DNA of 33,248 nucleotides. It comes from an uncultured Sutterella sp. Its GTDB lineage: Bacteria; Pseudomonadota; Gammaproteobacteria; Burkholderiales; Burkholderiaceae_F. How positions within the stretch are numbered: position 1 is the stretch's first letter; each line of letters opens with the position of its first letter. Both the position numbers and the translations under genes were made by a program. Below are positions 7,183 through 15,522 of the stretch, in pieces. The stretch covers positions 1 through 33,248 of the forward strand of contig CALESB010000010.1 in NCBI GenBank assembly GCA_937906995.1, read 5' to 3'. The notes below the pieces were generated by a model. The model was not told the origin of the DNA and did not search any database. It saw only the letters and a list, made by a program, of their open reading frames with translations.

Positions 7183-7941
7183 TTATTTTTCTATTGAAGT
7201 AAAACCGAGAGTAATTGCTTCGTCTTCGTTCTGAACAATATGATGAAGCAATAGAAGATGACTAAAGGGCTCGTCGTAGTATCTGAGTACAAAAGTCATC
7301 GTTGCGGAGCTGTAACGTAAGCCATAGGTAAATGCATCAGGCAGTTGAAAAAGCGGGGCGAGTTTTGCCGCATTAATGCTTGCCAAGGTGTCCGTTAATT
7401 CCTGACTGAAGCCAAAAAAAAGATTGACTAAACTTGGAAAACTGCGTGCCATTGACCAAGCGGAAATCCAATACGTTGCATGAAAGTTATAAATCTGCAT
7501 TTGTAATGGAGTGACACTGTTGAGCTCTTTTAGAGTGGGAGGGTTCATTAAAACGTCTATGATCCTTTGATTGTCATAGGGTTTAAATAAACAATAGGTT
7601 GCGGAGGCAAGACTTCCCAATTGAGCCAACGAGCACTCACTGAGTCGGCTGTAATGAATTGCATCTAAAGCAAATCGGTGGTCTTTGACATTTGTAGGAA
7701 ATAATCTCTTGGCTAACCCCACATTGGTCATTGCTAGAGATTGGAGAACCTGTAAGAGAGCCAAATTTATTTCGGAACAAGAGTAAGAGAAAGGGTCGCC
7801 GGTATAAAAGGAACTCTCAAAGGGCGAAGAAGAGGGAGTAGATAAAATACTTGTGTCGCCTTTAGATGAGTTTTTAAAACCTTGACTCATAATGAAACGT
7901 TTCACAAGGTTTAGACGACATTGTTTTATTCTAGTTTTCAT
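7183..7941 (-). CDS. FlhD-like activator subunit, apparent tandem FlhD fusion
   Basis: A 252-aa protein with two FlhD-like halves. Residues 57-131 (EINLALLQVLQSLA, then AKRLF and LAQLGSLASATYCLFKP) follow the FlhD pattern DINLSYLLLAQRLI, MFRLGI, LPQMVKLAETNQLVCHF. Residues about 146-220 repeat it (LFFGFSQELTDTLASINA, KLAPLFQLPDAFTYGLRY). FlhD normally is a single domain of about 115 aa that dimerises, so this would be a covalent dimer. The first 50 residues are Ser-rich and may be disordered, or the true start may be the later Met at 7890. Neither start has a strong Shine-Dalgarno. It pairs with the FlhC-like gene. The FlhD similarity is by eye. Confidence 0.6.
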   Translation of the reverse strand: MKTRIKQCRLNLVKRFIMSQGFKNSSKGDTSILSTPSSSPFESSFYTGDPFSYSCSEINLALLQVLQSLAMTNVGLAKRLFPTNVKDHRFALDAIHYSRLSECSLAQLGSLASATYCLFKPYDNQRIIDVLMNPPTLKELNSVTPLQMQIYNFHATYWISAWSMARSFPSLVNLFFGFSQELTDTLASINAAKLAPLFQLPDAFTYGLRYSSATMTFVLRYYDEPFSHLLLLHHIVQNEDEAITLGFTSIEK

Positions 7942-8019
7942 GATAACTAAGCCGGTCTTAATAAGTTTGAAAAAAATCTAAATAAAAACAAAAATCGAAT
8001 AGTTAACAAGAGTTTGTGT

Positions 8020-8538
8020 TTAATCCTCCTTGAGTTGATGAAAGATATGAAGAACAGTCAACCCATATTGTTGACTTCGTTCGGGGTGATAAGAGTGGTA
8101 ACGACCCACTGCAAGGGGGAGATTTTTAGGACTACTCCTTAAGGCCGTTTTGAGGATTTTTGCGGCGACTCTTAAATTGGTTTCGGCATCAAGTAAGGCG
8201 TAGGGACTTTTAATTTTGTCTTTGTGCCAGAAGTAGTTAATTTGCATTAACCCAATATCAACGTGATCTGTCTTAGATAAAACACGTTCCAATTCTGACT
8301 TGGTTTGTTGAAGGTTTTGGCCATAAAAGGGCTGGTTTGTTCTTAATGTCCAAGGATTGGGAGCAATAAAACCGTCATTGTTTGTGCTGTAAGCGGATTC
8401 AGCTAATGCAATGGAGTAGAGCAAAATGGGATCGATATTAAATTCTTTGCCGACCCGATCAAACATTGTTCCTGAAAGATCGAATGAATGAGCCCAGCTC
8501 GACGCTAGGGTCAAACAAAGTAAGGCAATCGTTTTCAT
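8020..8538 (-). CDS. Lytic transglycosylase of the conjugation system (VirB1/Slt-like)
   Basis: A 172-aa secreted protein with a signal peptide (MKTIALLCLTLASSWAHS, cleavage near 18). The rest is one SLT domain: catalytic Glu47 in ALAESAYS, the GLMQINYFWH motif at about 96-105, and AVGRYHSYHP at about 143-152. It cleaves peptidoglycan in the periplasm to let the transfer apparatus through the wall. It is divergent from traF and upstream of the FlhD-like gene on the same strand, so it may lead an slt-flhD-flhC transcript. Similar enzymes accompany T4SS gene sets, including those of SXT and IncA/C elements. Confidence 0.85.
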   Translation of the reverse strand: MKTIALLCLTLASSWAHSFDLSGTMFDRVGKEFNIDPILLYSIALAESAYSTNNDGFIAPNPWTLRTNQPFYGQNLQQTKSELERVLSKTDHVDIGLMQINYFWHKDKIKSPYALLDAETNLRVAAKILKTALRSSPKNLPLAVGRYHSYHPERSQQYGLTVLHIFHQLKED

Positions 8539-8694
8539 AAAGTGGCAAAGAGTTCACTGTTTGGGTGAGCTATATTCTCTTAAATTTCCCAATTGGGGAG
8601 GGTGCTTAATTCCTGAAAATTTCCAGAAATACCCATCTCCATATTTCAGTGTGCCGATAAATTGCTTTCATTATTGCGTTGACGGTGTTCAAAA
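8539..8694. promoter_or_regulatory. Divergent control region between slt and traF
   Basis: These 156 bp must hold the promoters for slt and traF. They contain the palindrome CCCAATTGGG (8588-8597) and the near-palindrome CTGAAAATTTCCAG (8612-8625). No consensus -35/-10 pair stands out, which suits activator-dependent promoters. An FlhDC-like complex encoded next door is the natural candidate. Confidence 0.4.
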
Positions 8695-9681
8695 ATGAAA
8701 GTGACATGCTTTGTAGTGCTGACGTGTTGTTCTTTTTCTGCGTTAGCCACTTCTATAACTGACAATTTCCTTTCTAAAGAAACGTATTACCATCGTGGTG
8801 CTGAAGGCTGGTACTGGTATCACGATCCTGTCATTAAAGAAAAAACAGAAAAAGAACCGACACTCTCTCAAGGAGATAAATCAATACCCTCAATTCCCCC
8901 AGTTTTATCAGCCGCTTGGGTGAGAAAAATGATTCCCGTGTACCGAGACAAGGCATGGGATAACCCAACGCCCCAAAACGTTGAAGCGTTTTTTGTCTTG
9001 CAACGCTATGCAATGGATCGCAGTCAAGAGTTTGCTCAAGTGGCGCAATCCGTAGTGTTAGGCAATCCATACATTGATGAAACCTATCGCCGACCCATTA
9101 GCTCTTTTGGCTTACAGACCGTTGATCGTCGTAGTGGTGATTACATCGACGAGATTCTGAAGAAAGTCGCTCAAAAAGCGGGGTTGTTTTTTTTCTTCCA
9201 GAAAAATTGCAGTTACTGCGAGACCCAAGCTCCTGTGGTCAAGATGCTTGAAGATCAGGGCTTTGATGTGATTGCGATCAGCATTGGTGAAGGGGAGTTA
9301 GAGTCGGTGAAGTTTAAAAACACCCGTGTTGATAGCGGGCAAGCGTCCTACTTACAGGTGCAAGTCACTCCATCAATTTTTCTAGTGAATCCCGAAGGGT
9401 CTTTTCAAGCTTTGGCATCAGGAATTATTTCTCTTGATGACTTAAAAAAACGCATTTTGGTTGCCTCAGCCAGACAAGGGTGGCTAACACCAGAAGAGAT
9501 AGACCAAACTCGACCTATTCTTAATCCGGGTGATGACGAACACAACCTAAGCAAGCAAATGCCAAAGATGCTTCAGGCTTCTAACACGAAGACTGATCCA
9601 GAAGGCTACATCGACCCGTCCATTCTTCTTTCTTTCCTGTCAGAAAAACGAATCTCCGGAGTATTGAACCATGCCCAATAA
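8695..9681 (+). CDS. traF: Conjugal transfer protein TraF, thioredoxin-like
   Basis: A 328-aa periplasmic protein of the F-type system, needed for pilus assembly with TraH. It has a signal peptide of about 19 residues (MKVTCFVVLTCCSFSALAT). The TraF N-terminal region starts at YYHRGAEGWYWYHDP (31-45) and is followed by AAWVRKMIPVYRDKA and VEAFFVLQRYAMDRS. The C-terminal thioredoxin fold has FFFFQKNCSYCETQAP (165-180) with a CxxC pair, Cys172 and Cys175, and a TPSIFLVNPEG cis-Pro loop. The intact CxxC suggests it may do its own disulphide chemistry, since no TrbB/DsbC-like gene is present. It overlaps traH by 11 bp. A run of eight T lies in the codons before CxxC but the frame is intact. Confidence 0.92.
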   Translation: MKVTCFVVLTCCSFSALATSITDNFLSKETYYHRGAEGWYWYHDPVIKEKTEKEPTLSQGDKSIPSIPPVLSAAWVRKMIPVYRDKAWDNPTPQNVEAFFVLQRYAMDRSQEFAQVAQSVVLGNPYIDETYRRPISSFGLQTVDRRSGDYIDEILKKVAQKAGLFFFFQKNCSYCETQAPVVKMLEDQGFDVIAISIGEGELESVKFKNTRVDSGQASYLQVQVTPSIFLVNPEGSFQALASGIISLDDLKKRILVASARQGWLTPEEIDQTRPILNPGDDEHNLSKQMPKMLQASNTKTDPEGYIDPSILLSFLSEKRISGVLNHAQ

Positions 9682-11125
9682 TCGAACTTTGTGTGTGAAG
9701 ACGCTTTGTATTTTTGTATTAACAGGTCTAAGTCTTGTAAAGCCCGTTTGGGCAAGTGGTTTAGATGGTGCGTTAAATGATGTCTTTAATGGAATGTCCA
9801 ACACGACCCAATCGGGGTCCTATGAAACTCAGCGACGTGGTGTACTGGCTGGCGGTGGGACAGTAGCACGATCAAAGGTGATGAGCGTCAATATGATGAG
9901 TTTTACCCCACCGTCTTTTAAAGCAGGTTGCGGTGGGATTGACCTCTATTTGGGGTCTTTTTCTTACATCAACAAAGAACAATTCATTCAGTTTTTGCGT
10001 TCCGTCGCCGCCAATGCCATTGGTTATGCTTTCCAAGTGGCCTTACAAGGAACGTGTCCTGACTGTATGAACGCCATTAATAAACTCAGTGATACGCTCG
10101 AAAAGATTAACAGTCGTATGGGGAACTCGTGTGAGCTGGCTCAAGGTATCGTCAACGATACCTTTGGAGGCTGGCATAAAGAACGTCAAACCAAAGCTTC
10201 ATTAACCGCGACACGTAAGGGGATTTATGACGACTTTGCGAGCACTTGGTTACAAACAGACGGTAAAACACAGGCCGAAAAAATCGAAGAAAGCGATAAA
10301 ACGTTAGCCAAACAAGTCTTGTATGGGAACGTTATTTGGCGAGCGATGAAAGACGCTGATCTCAAAGTCATGTTGCTCTCTGGCAATGGCGACGATCTTT
10401 TATTGGAATCCATTATGAGCATCACTGGCACGCACGTTTACGGTGACTTAAAAAGCGATGGTACGGGCAAGTCTCCTGAATTTAAGACCTATGTTCCTTT
10501 GATGGGAATTACTGAACTAGTTGAAGGCAGTATCAATGGACAAGGTATCAAGCGCTATGGATGTGATACTCATACCAACGATGGCTGTCTGCACCCGATT
10601 CAAAAAGAAGATATGAAACTCGACGGTTTAATGACTCGTCTTAGAGATGTCCTCCGAGGTAAGGACGGCAATATCGGGATTATTGGCAAATTTGCTTCCC
10701 CCAATCAATCAGGCTTGACGTTAACAGATGCCGAAAAACGCTACTTTGCCGCCATACCCAATAGTGCGGGCGCAGTGATTCGTAATTTAGCGATCAATAG
10801 TGAAGAAGCGGCAGAGTTGGCTGTTGAAACAATGATTGGCGCGGTTGCCACCGAGTTGGCAATGGGGGTGACGTGGGAGTTTCTGGCGGCAGTAGAAGCA
10901 TCACTAGTGAAAGAAAAAGATGATGGGAAAAAGGGCCCGATTCTCAAACAGATTAAAGAAAGAAAAGTAGAGCTCATCAAAGAGTATGAAATTTTGGTCA
11001 ATAAATACGGTCGTTTGGCCGATCGTTTACAGGCAACAGAAAGTATTGGTCGTTTAGTCCAAAGGCTAGATGTGACGTACTTTCCACGAACGTCTGCAAA
11101 AAACACCAATAGTGGATCAATGTAA
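9671..11125 (+). CDS. traH: Conjugal transfer protein TraH
   Basis: A 484-aa protein of the F-type pilus assembly complex with an N-terminal signal (about 1-28, ending PVWAS). Typical TraH segments are GGGTVARSKVMSVNMMSF (near 55-75), PPSFKAGCGGIDLYLGSFSY, and a Cys-containing stretch GTCPDCMNAINKL. Cys residues in CGG, CPDC, NSCELA and the later GCDTH/DGCLH pairs suggest several periplasmic disulphides. C-terminal helices (about 395-470) are likely coiled coils. Its start overlaps the traF stop, and its stop is 14 bp before the traG ATG, so the three genes form one transcript. Confidence 0.93.
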   Translation: MPNNRTLCVKTLCIFVLTGLSLVKPVWASGLDGALNDVFNGMSNTTQSGSYETQRRGVLAGGGTVARSKVMSVNMMSFTPPSFKAGCGGIDLYLGSFSYINKEQFIQFLRSVAANAIGYAFQVALQGTCPDCMNAINKLSDTLEKINSRMGNSCELAQGIVNDTFGGWHKERQTKASLTATRKGIYDDFASTWLQTDGKTQAEKIEESDKTLAKQVLYGNVIWRAMKDADLKVMLLSGNGDDLLLESIMSITGTHVYGDLKSDGTGKSPEFKTYVPLMGITELVEGSINGQGIKRYGCDTHTNDGCLHPIQKEDMKLDGLMTRLRDVLRGKDGNIGIIGKFASPNQSGLTLTDAEKRYFAAIPNSAGAVIRNLAINSEEAAELAVETMIGAVATELAMGVTWEFLAAVEASLVKEKDDGKKGPILKQIKERKVELIKEYEILVNKYGRLADRLQATESIGRLVQRLDVTYFPRTSAKNTNSGSM

Positions 11126-11139
11126 CGGGATTGAGCACT

Positions 11140-14100
11140 ATGTTTGAAATTTATTCCATTGGTGACTCTGCTTTTTTAGCATCTATTCTTAATGCTGTGG
11201 CGATGATTTGTGGCACAGGTGATTTTGTTACCTTGGTGTCGATCGGCATTTTGTTAGGTGCTTTATTGGTTTGTATCCAATCCGTCATGAATGGTGCGAA
11301 AGACATTCAATGGGGGCAAATCTTGATGGGTTGGATTATGTACATGTGCATGTTCGGCCCATCTTGCACCGTAACGATTGAAGATGCTTATACGGGCCAA
11401 GTCCGTGTGGTTGATAACGTGCCTATTGGCGTTGGCTTTGCAGGGGGCATGATTTCTAACATTGGCTACGGTCTAACGGAGCTTTTTGAAGTGGGATTTT
11501 CGACTCCAGCACGCGTTACCGAACAACCATTTGCGGAGTCATTGCGCCTATTAAATGCTGTACGTTCACGAACATATGATCTCAGTGTTCTTAATGCTGC
11601 CAATGCTACTCTTAGTCAAAACGGGAACGTGGACATTGCGCAGTCGTTAGAAAACTACATTCGCGAGTGCACAATGGTCAAAATTGCGTTGCGCTCTGAA
11701 ACAAAGGAGCGCGTCTATACGTTGCCTTATAACGAAGCATTGAAATTTGAATCCGATGTTTTTGGAACAAAATTGTATTTAGGTAACGGTAACGAAGACG
11801 ATGCCCCAACGTGCTCTAAAGCGGCTGTCTTGATTGATAAAGCTCTGACATCGCTTGATCAACCACAGGTAATTACTGCGATTAATCGTGCTATAGGCGC
11901 AAGAGATGAAAGGGGAACACCTACTGATTTGGCTTCGGTGACAAATGCGTTAACAATGCTTGGTCTGACAGGGCAGGACGCACATCACTTTGTCAAAGTC
12001 GCTTTAATCCAACCCATTTATGAAAATGCTGCCCGAGGTTTTTATCAAAATCAGGGGGACATCAGCAGTGCCCTGATGGTTAATCAAGCCATTACGCAAC
12101 GTAATACGCAATGGGCAACCGAGCAGTCTTTGTTTATGACAACGGTTCGACCTATATTGACGTTCTTTGAAGGCTTTGTATTTGCGATTACTCCTGTTAT
12201 GGCTTTCTTGATGGTGATGGGCTCGGTGGGTATGAAGCTAGTGGGGCGCTATTTCCAAGTCATTATTTGGATTCAGCTTTGGATGCCTGTGATGGCGATC
12301 TGTAACCTTTACATCGTTATGGCGGCCAGTGGTCAACTCGCTAGCATCACAGCTCCTTTTTCTTCGTTTTATGCACTCAATCAAATGAGTCAGATTTTAG
12401 AAACGTGGATTGCAACGGGCGGTATGCTTTGCGCTGCTACACCAATGATTGCTCTCTTTCTTGTGACGGGTAGCACCTATGCTTTCACAACGTTAGCTAA
12501 TCGTATGCAAGGTCAAGACCATGTTAATGAGAAGATGGGCACGCCTGACTTGCAACAAGTCAATCCCTATCACGCACAAGAATCCTTCCAGATGGGTAAT
12601 GCTTTTCAGAGCAGTTTGGTCAACGGCGCTCAAAATATGTTCAAACAATTAGGCATTGGTGACACCTACTCATCACTAGCCACCTCGGCACGGACAAACG
12701 CTCATAAAGATATGGGGGCTTTTTCCAGAGAGCTATCCAACAGCGTTTTAAGTGGCATGACACAAAATGAACAAGCATCTTTTAATCAAAGCTTGGGCGA
12801 AAGCATGATGTCGAGCCACAGTAAAACCTACGACAGCATCTATAACAAGATGAAAGATCATGGTTGGACGGCTGGAAGAGATGCTAAAGAAACCCAACAA
12901 GAGGTGGGACGTATTGTGATGGGGGTTAGTGCAGGAGGTGGCCTAAGTCTATCTCGAGGCGTTACTAAGACTCAAACAAGTCCGTTCTCAATGGGGAACG
13001 GTGCCATTGTTCCTTATGGAACAGTAACGCCAACAATGACAATTGGCAGAAATCAAATTGGAGGGGCAAGTGGAGAGGTTAATGCACAAGTAGGAGCAGA
13101 TGCTACAACACAAGCATCAAACGCAACTGGTAAAAGTGCAGGTTATAACCTTAAAGATGGTGAGAGTATTACCTTTTCTGAGGATGAAGCGGCGCAAATT
13201 CGTGATGACGTTGCACATCAGGTGAACACGGGTTACCTAAAGTCCTATGCTGAGCAAATGTCTAAAAGTGACAACGCCACCATGCGTAAAACAGGTTCTA
13301 GTGCCATTGAATCCGCTAAAAACTTCACTGAAGCACAGTCTGAAAATGAAACCTTTGGCTCTCAAGGCTCAATGCGATCCAATGAGTTGGCAAGTTGGGT
13401 TGGAACAACTAAGTCGGGTCAATTAGCGATGGCAGAAGCACGTTTAGCCAATCGAGACTTGTCTAATGAAGCCCAACGTCGCGCGGATCAACTGTATCGA
13501 GCAACGGGAGATACTGAGTTAGCCCAGAATGCCGCTTGGTTAGAAACCTTACATAAACACGGTCGCTTCCAAAGCTTCACGAATGTGTTGGAAGCTTCTC
13601 AAGGTTATGGTGCTCTTCAATATAACGGTGCTAGAGATAATGCCAATATGAGTCAAGCGTTTCACGTTCAACCCCAAAGTTTGAACCGACCGACAGAGCT
13701 TAGCCAAGCAACCTTTAATGACAAAATGATTGAAGCAAAGGGTAAGACAGGTCACCCCAATGTGGAATACGAATTGGGAGAACATCACCAAGTTTCTCAA
13801 CAACATCGCCGAGAGTTTGGACGAGAAATGGCGGGGCGCTTTGTTTCATCAGCGATGCCACAGGCGATTTCTCAATTAGAAAAAGTCGACTCTCATCGAG
13901 CTACGGATATGCTCAATGCCAATTTGTCACAGTCCAATGTGGATTACGTGGCTCGCCACGCCAATCTCAGTCACGCTCAAACAGGGCTTCTTAATGCTTT
14001 TGCTAGCCAAGAATCCAATCGTGGAGAGCGCATAGAAGCGGCGCGCAAAGCTTTATTTGAAGAGAATAAACAAATCTTTGGCGGTGAAGATGGTAAGGGT

Positions 14101-14367
14101 TGGAGTGATAGCCAAATTCAAAACCTGACAAACCTTGAAGCTAACGCCATCTATGATGCGGCGGCAAAGGGAGTTTCAAAGGCTGAGACCGCCATGACAG
14201 GATTAACAATGGTGAACTCGGTTACCAATAATGCAAGAAAAATTGCGGCGGGGGATATTGCTGAAAACTTAAAGCTTAACGAAAACTTCAAGAGCTCTTT
14301 AGCATCGCTAAATATCAATCAAGAACTTTCGAAACAATCCGTACGATCGGGTTTTGATGATCGATAA
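11140..14367 (+). CDS. traG: Conjugal transfer protein TraG, mating-pair stabilisation
   Basis: A protein of about 1075 aa. The N-terminal part is the TraG_N domain (MFEIYSIGDSAFLASILNAV), with several membrane segments in the first 150 residues and more at about 335-450 (FEGFVFAITPVMAFLMVM, VIIWIQLWMPVMAICNLYIV). The C-terminal 600 residues are soluble, Gln/Ala/Ser-rich and helical, probably periplasmic, as in F TraG, which stabilises mating pairs and takes part in entry exclusion. A TTG at 11131 would add three residues, but GGGA at about 9 nt suits the ATG at 11140. A Gly/Thr-rich insert (about 610-680) breaks the helical pattern. No eex homologue is obvious immediately 3', apart from the small protein at 14507. 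Confidence 0.92.
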   Translation: MFEIYSIGDSAFLASILNAVAMICGTGDFVTLVSIGILLGALLVCIQSVMNGAKDIQWGQILMGWIMYMCMFGPSCTVTIEDAYTGQVRVVDNVPIGVGFAGGMISNIGYGLTELFEVGFSTPARVTEQPFAESLRLLNAVRSRTYDLSVLNAANATLSQNGNVDIAQSLENYIRECTMVKIALRSETKERVYTLPYNEALKFESDVFGTKLYLGNGNEDDAPTCSKAAVLIDKALTSLDQPQVITAINRAIGARDERGTPTDLASVTNALTMLGLTGQDAHHFVKVALIQPIYENAARGFYQNQGDISSALMVNQAITQRNTQWATEQSLFMTTVRPILTFFEGFVFAITPVMAFLMVMGSVGMKLVGRYFQVIIWIQLWMPVMAICNLYIVMAASGQLASITAPFSSFYALNQMSQILETWIATGGMLCAATPMIALFLVTGSTYAFTTLANRMQGQDHVNEKMGTPDLQQVNPYHAQESFQMGNAFQSSLVNGAQNMFKQLGIGDTYSSLATSARTNAHKDMGAFSRELSNSVLSGMTQNEQASFNQSLGESMMSSHSKTYDSIYNKMKDHGWTAGRDAKETQQEVGRIVMGVSAGGGLSLSRGVTKTQTSPFSMGNGAIVPYGTVTPTMTIGRNQIGGASGEVNAQVGADATTQASNATGKSAGYNLKDGESITFSEDEAAQIRDDVAHQVNTGYLKSYAEQMSKSDNATMRKTGSSAIESAKNFTEAQSENETFGSQGSMRSNELASWVGTTKSGQLAMAEARLANRDLSNEAQRRADQLYRATGDTELAQNAAWLETLHKHGRFQSFTNVLEASQGYGALQYNGARDNANMSQAFHVQPQSLNRPTELSQATFNDKMIEAKGKTGHPNVEYELGEHHQVSQQHRREFGREMAGRFVSSAMPQAISQLEKVDSHRATDMLNANLSQSNVDYVARHANLSHAQTGLLNAFASQESNRGERIEAARKALFEENKQIFGGEDGKGWSDSQIQNLTNLEANAIYDAAAKGVSKAETAMTGLTMVNSVTNNARKIAAGDIAENLKLNENFKSSLASLNINQELSKQSVRSGFDDR

Positions 14368-14371
14368 AGCT

Positions 14372-14411
14372 ATCAAATAGTTATTTGATTATCAAATAGT
14401 GAGTATATAAT
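14372..14411 (+). promoter_or_regulatory. Promoter with overlapping palindrome upstream of the 93-aa gene
   Basis: ATCAAATA (14372-14379) and TATTTGAT (14382-14389) form an inverted repeat, and ATCAAATA recurs at 14391-14398. A TATAAT -10 box follows at 14406-14411, with a weak TTGATT -35 at 14385-14390 (15-bp spacing). The repeats would cover the -35, which suggests a repressed promoter for the gene at 14507. Confidence 0.45.
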
Positions 14412-14506
14412 ATGACTGTAAAACGATTTTTGGTGATTGAAAAAACAAAAATAGTCTTGCGATATTCATATACAAAACAAACTGAAATAATTTTTTTGAG
14501 GTTGAT

Positions 14507-14788
14507 ATGGTTGACTTTGTTCCTATCTTGATTGGTATTGTTGGTGTCGGCGCACTTGTAGTGGGTATAAAAATTCACTTGGAAGTTAGTAATAGTTTTA
14601 AGCGCTATGGAATGGACTCAAGTCTTTTAGATCTTTTTAAAGAACTCTTTAAACCTTGGGATTGTCCTCAACCTACTCAAATGCAAAAGCCATTTTCTAG
14701 TTACAACAATGCTTACAACGAAGGCTATATTCACGGTATGAGTGTTGGACAACAATTCCATCACCATCGCAACAACTTTCCTCATTAA
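14507..14788 (+). CDS. Small inner-membrane protein of unknown function
   Basis: A 93-aa protein with one N-terminal hydrophobic segment (residues 4-23, FVPILIGIVGVGALVVGIKI) followed by a soluble, aromatic- and His-rich tail. A GAGG Shine-Dalgarno lies about 5 nt upstream. It stands alone between its own promoter and a terminator, just after traG. In SXT and IncA/C elements the entry-exclusion gene eex follows traG, so this is a positional candidate for an exclusion protein. No sequence similarity to Eex is claimed. Confidence 0.65.
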   Translation: MVDFVPILIGIVGVGALVVGIKIHLEVSNSFKRYGMDSSLLDLFKELFKPWDCPQPTQMQKPFSSYNNAYNEGYIHGMSVGQQFHHHRNNFPH

Positions 14789-14833
14789 CCAACTTGAGCG
14801 AGGAATTGATAGTGTCCTCGCTTCTTTACTCTT

Positions 14834-14859
14834 AAAGTGTCCGACATGTCGGACACTTT
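14834..14859. promoter_or_regulatory. Candidate parS copy 3
   Basis: The same 18-bp palindrome (14838-14855) is extended to 26 bp by AAAG and CTTT, as at 5547. It lies about 9.3 kb from copy 2, in the gap after the 93-aa gene. A T run follows, so it could also help termination. A separate terminator at 14873 makes that unnecessary. Confidence 0.55.
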
Positions 14860-14872
14860 TTAATTTTTATCG

Positions 14873-14907
14873 GCTCACTTGAGAATTTGTTCCTAGTGAG
14901 CTTTTTT
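14873..14907 (+). terminator. Rho-independent terminator
   Basis: GCTCACT (14873-14879) pairs with AGTGAGC (14895-14901) and is followed at once by six T. It closes the unit with the 93-aa gene. Confidence 0.8.
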
Positions 14908-15019
14908 CGTTGTTTTATCGGGAAAACTCAGAAAGTTTGATCATTAGTTATTAGACGGTCGTTTTTAATCATTTCTCAATGACGGATTTTTTCAATCTGT
15001 TTTGTTGGAGAAAATAAAA

Positions 15020-15436
15020 ATGGCCACTAAACAATCAAGCAAGAAAGTCACAGAGCAATCCATTGAACCCCAATCAACACAAGAGCCTTCTCAAGGGACT
15101 TGGATTTGTGATCACCTCGAAGTCTTTAATGCAAACGTTTCTCCTACGGGTATTACGTTGGATGTTCGTTTTGTTAGCTTCTTTGGAACCCTTATCACTA
15201 TTCAAGTATCTCGTGAAGACTGCTTTGCAGACTTTTCAAAGGTTCTTCGCACTTTAGTTCGCAACGGTTTTCGTTACAACACGATGCTGCCTCAAGCTCC
15301 AACGCTTATTCAATATCAATTAACCAGTTTTCAACCCAATCTGGAATCCGTGAAAAGAGCAATCGCAGAGTTCCGCCAAAGTCAAAAAGCCTCTCTAGAA
15401 AAAGCAAAAACCAAAACACAGGAAGTCGATGCTTAG
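15020..15436 (+). CDS. Small soluble protein, paralogue of the next gene
   Basis: A 138-aa protein starting at the ATG at 15020, with GGAG 9 nt upstream. A frame-open TTG at 15002 is less likely. After a polar N-terminus comes a compact domain (about 25-90): WICDHLEVF, then ITLDVRFVSFFGTLITIQVSRED, then VLRTLVRNGFRYN. The following gene repeats this pattern (FKVEFRDFMG, IDIQREDI, VLARLVRQGYRYN), so the two are paralogues. The domain resembles the start of the DUF927 domain found in plasmid and phage primase/helicase proteins, but without any ATPase part. The C-terminus is a charged helix. It is cytosolic by sequence. The function is unknown. Confidence 0.7.
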   Translation: MATKQSSKKVTEQSIEPQSTQEPSQGTWICDHLEVFNANVSPTGITLDVRFVSFFGTLITIQVSREDCFADFSKVLRTLVRNGFRYNTMLPQAPTLIQYQLTSFQPNLESVKRAIAEFRQSQKASLEKAKTKTQEVDA

Positions 15437-15522
15437 TCGCTTAGCTGCTTTATCCAGTTAAACAAGCCAGATGTGTGGTCTGCGATTGCACATCTCTTTT
15501 GTCGTGTTTGGGAGATGAACTA

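Noticed and set aside
9188..9196. Phase-variable T tract in traF
   Set aside because: Eight T in TTG-TTT-TTT-TTC codons could slip, but the frame is intact, Phe codons are expected at this strand of the thioredoxin fold, and no other sign of phase variation exists.
14381..14578. Minus-strand frame of 65 codons overlapping the 93-aa gene
   Set aside because: AT-rich chance frame that crosses a promoter and a well-supported plus-strand gene start.
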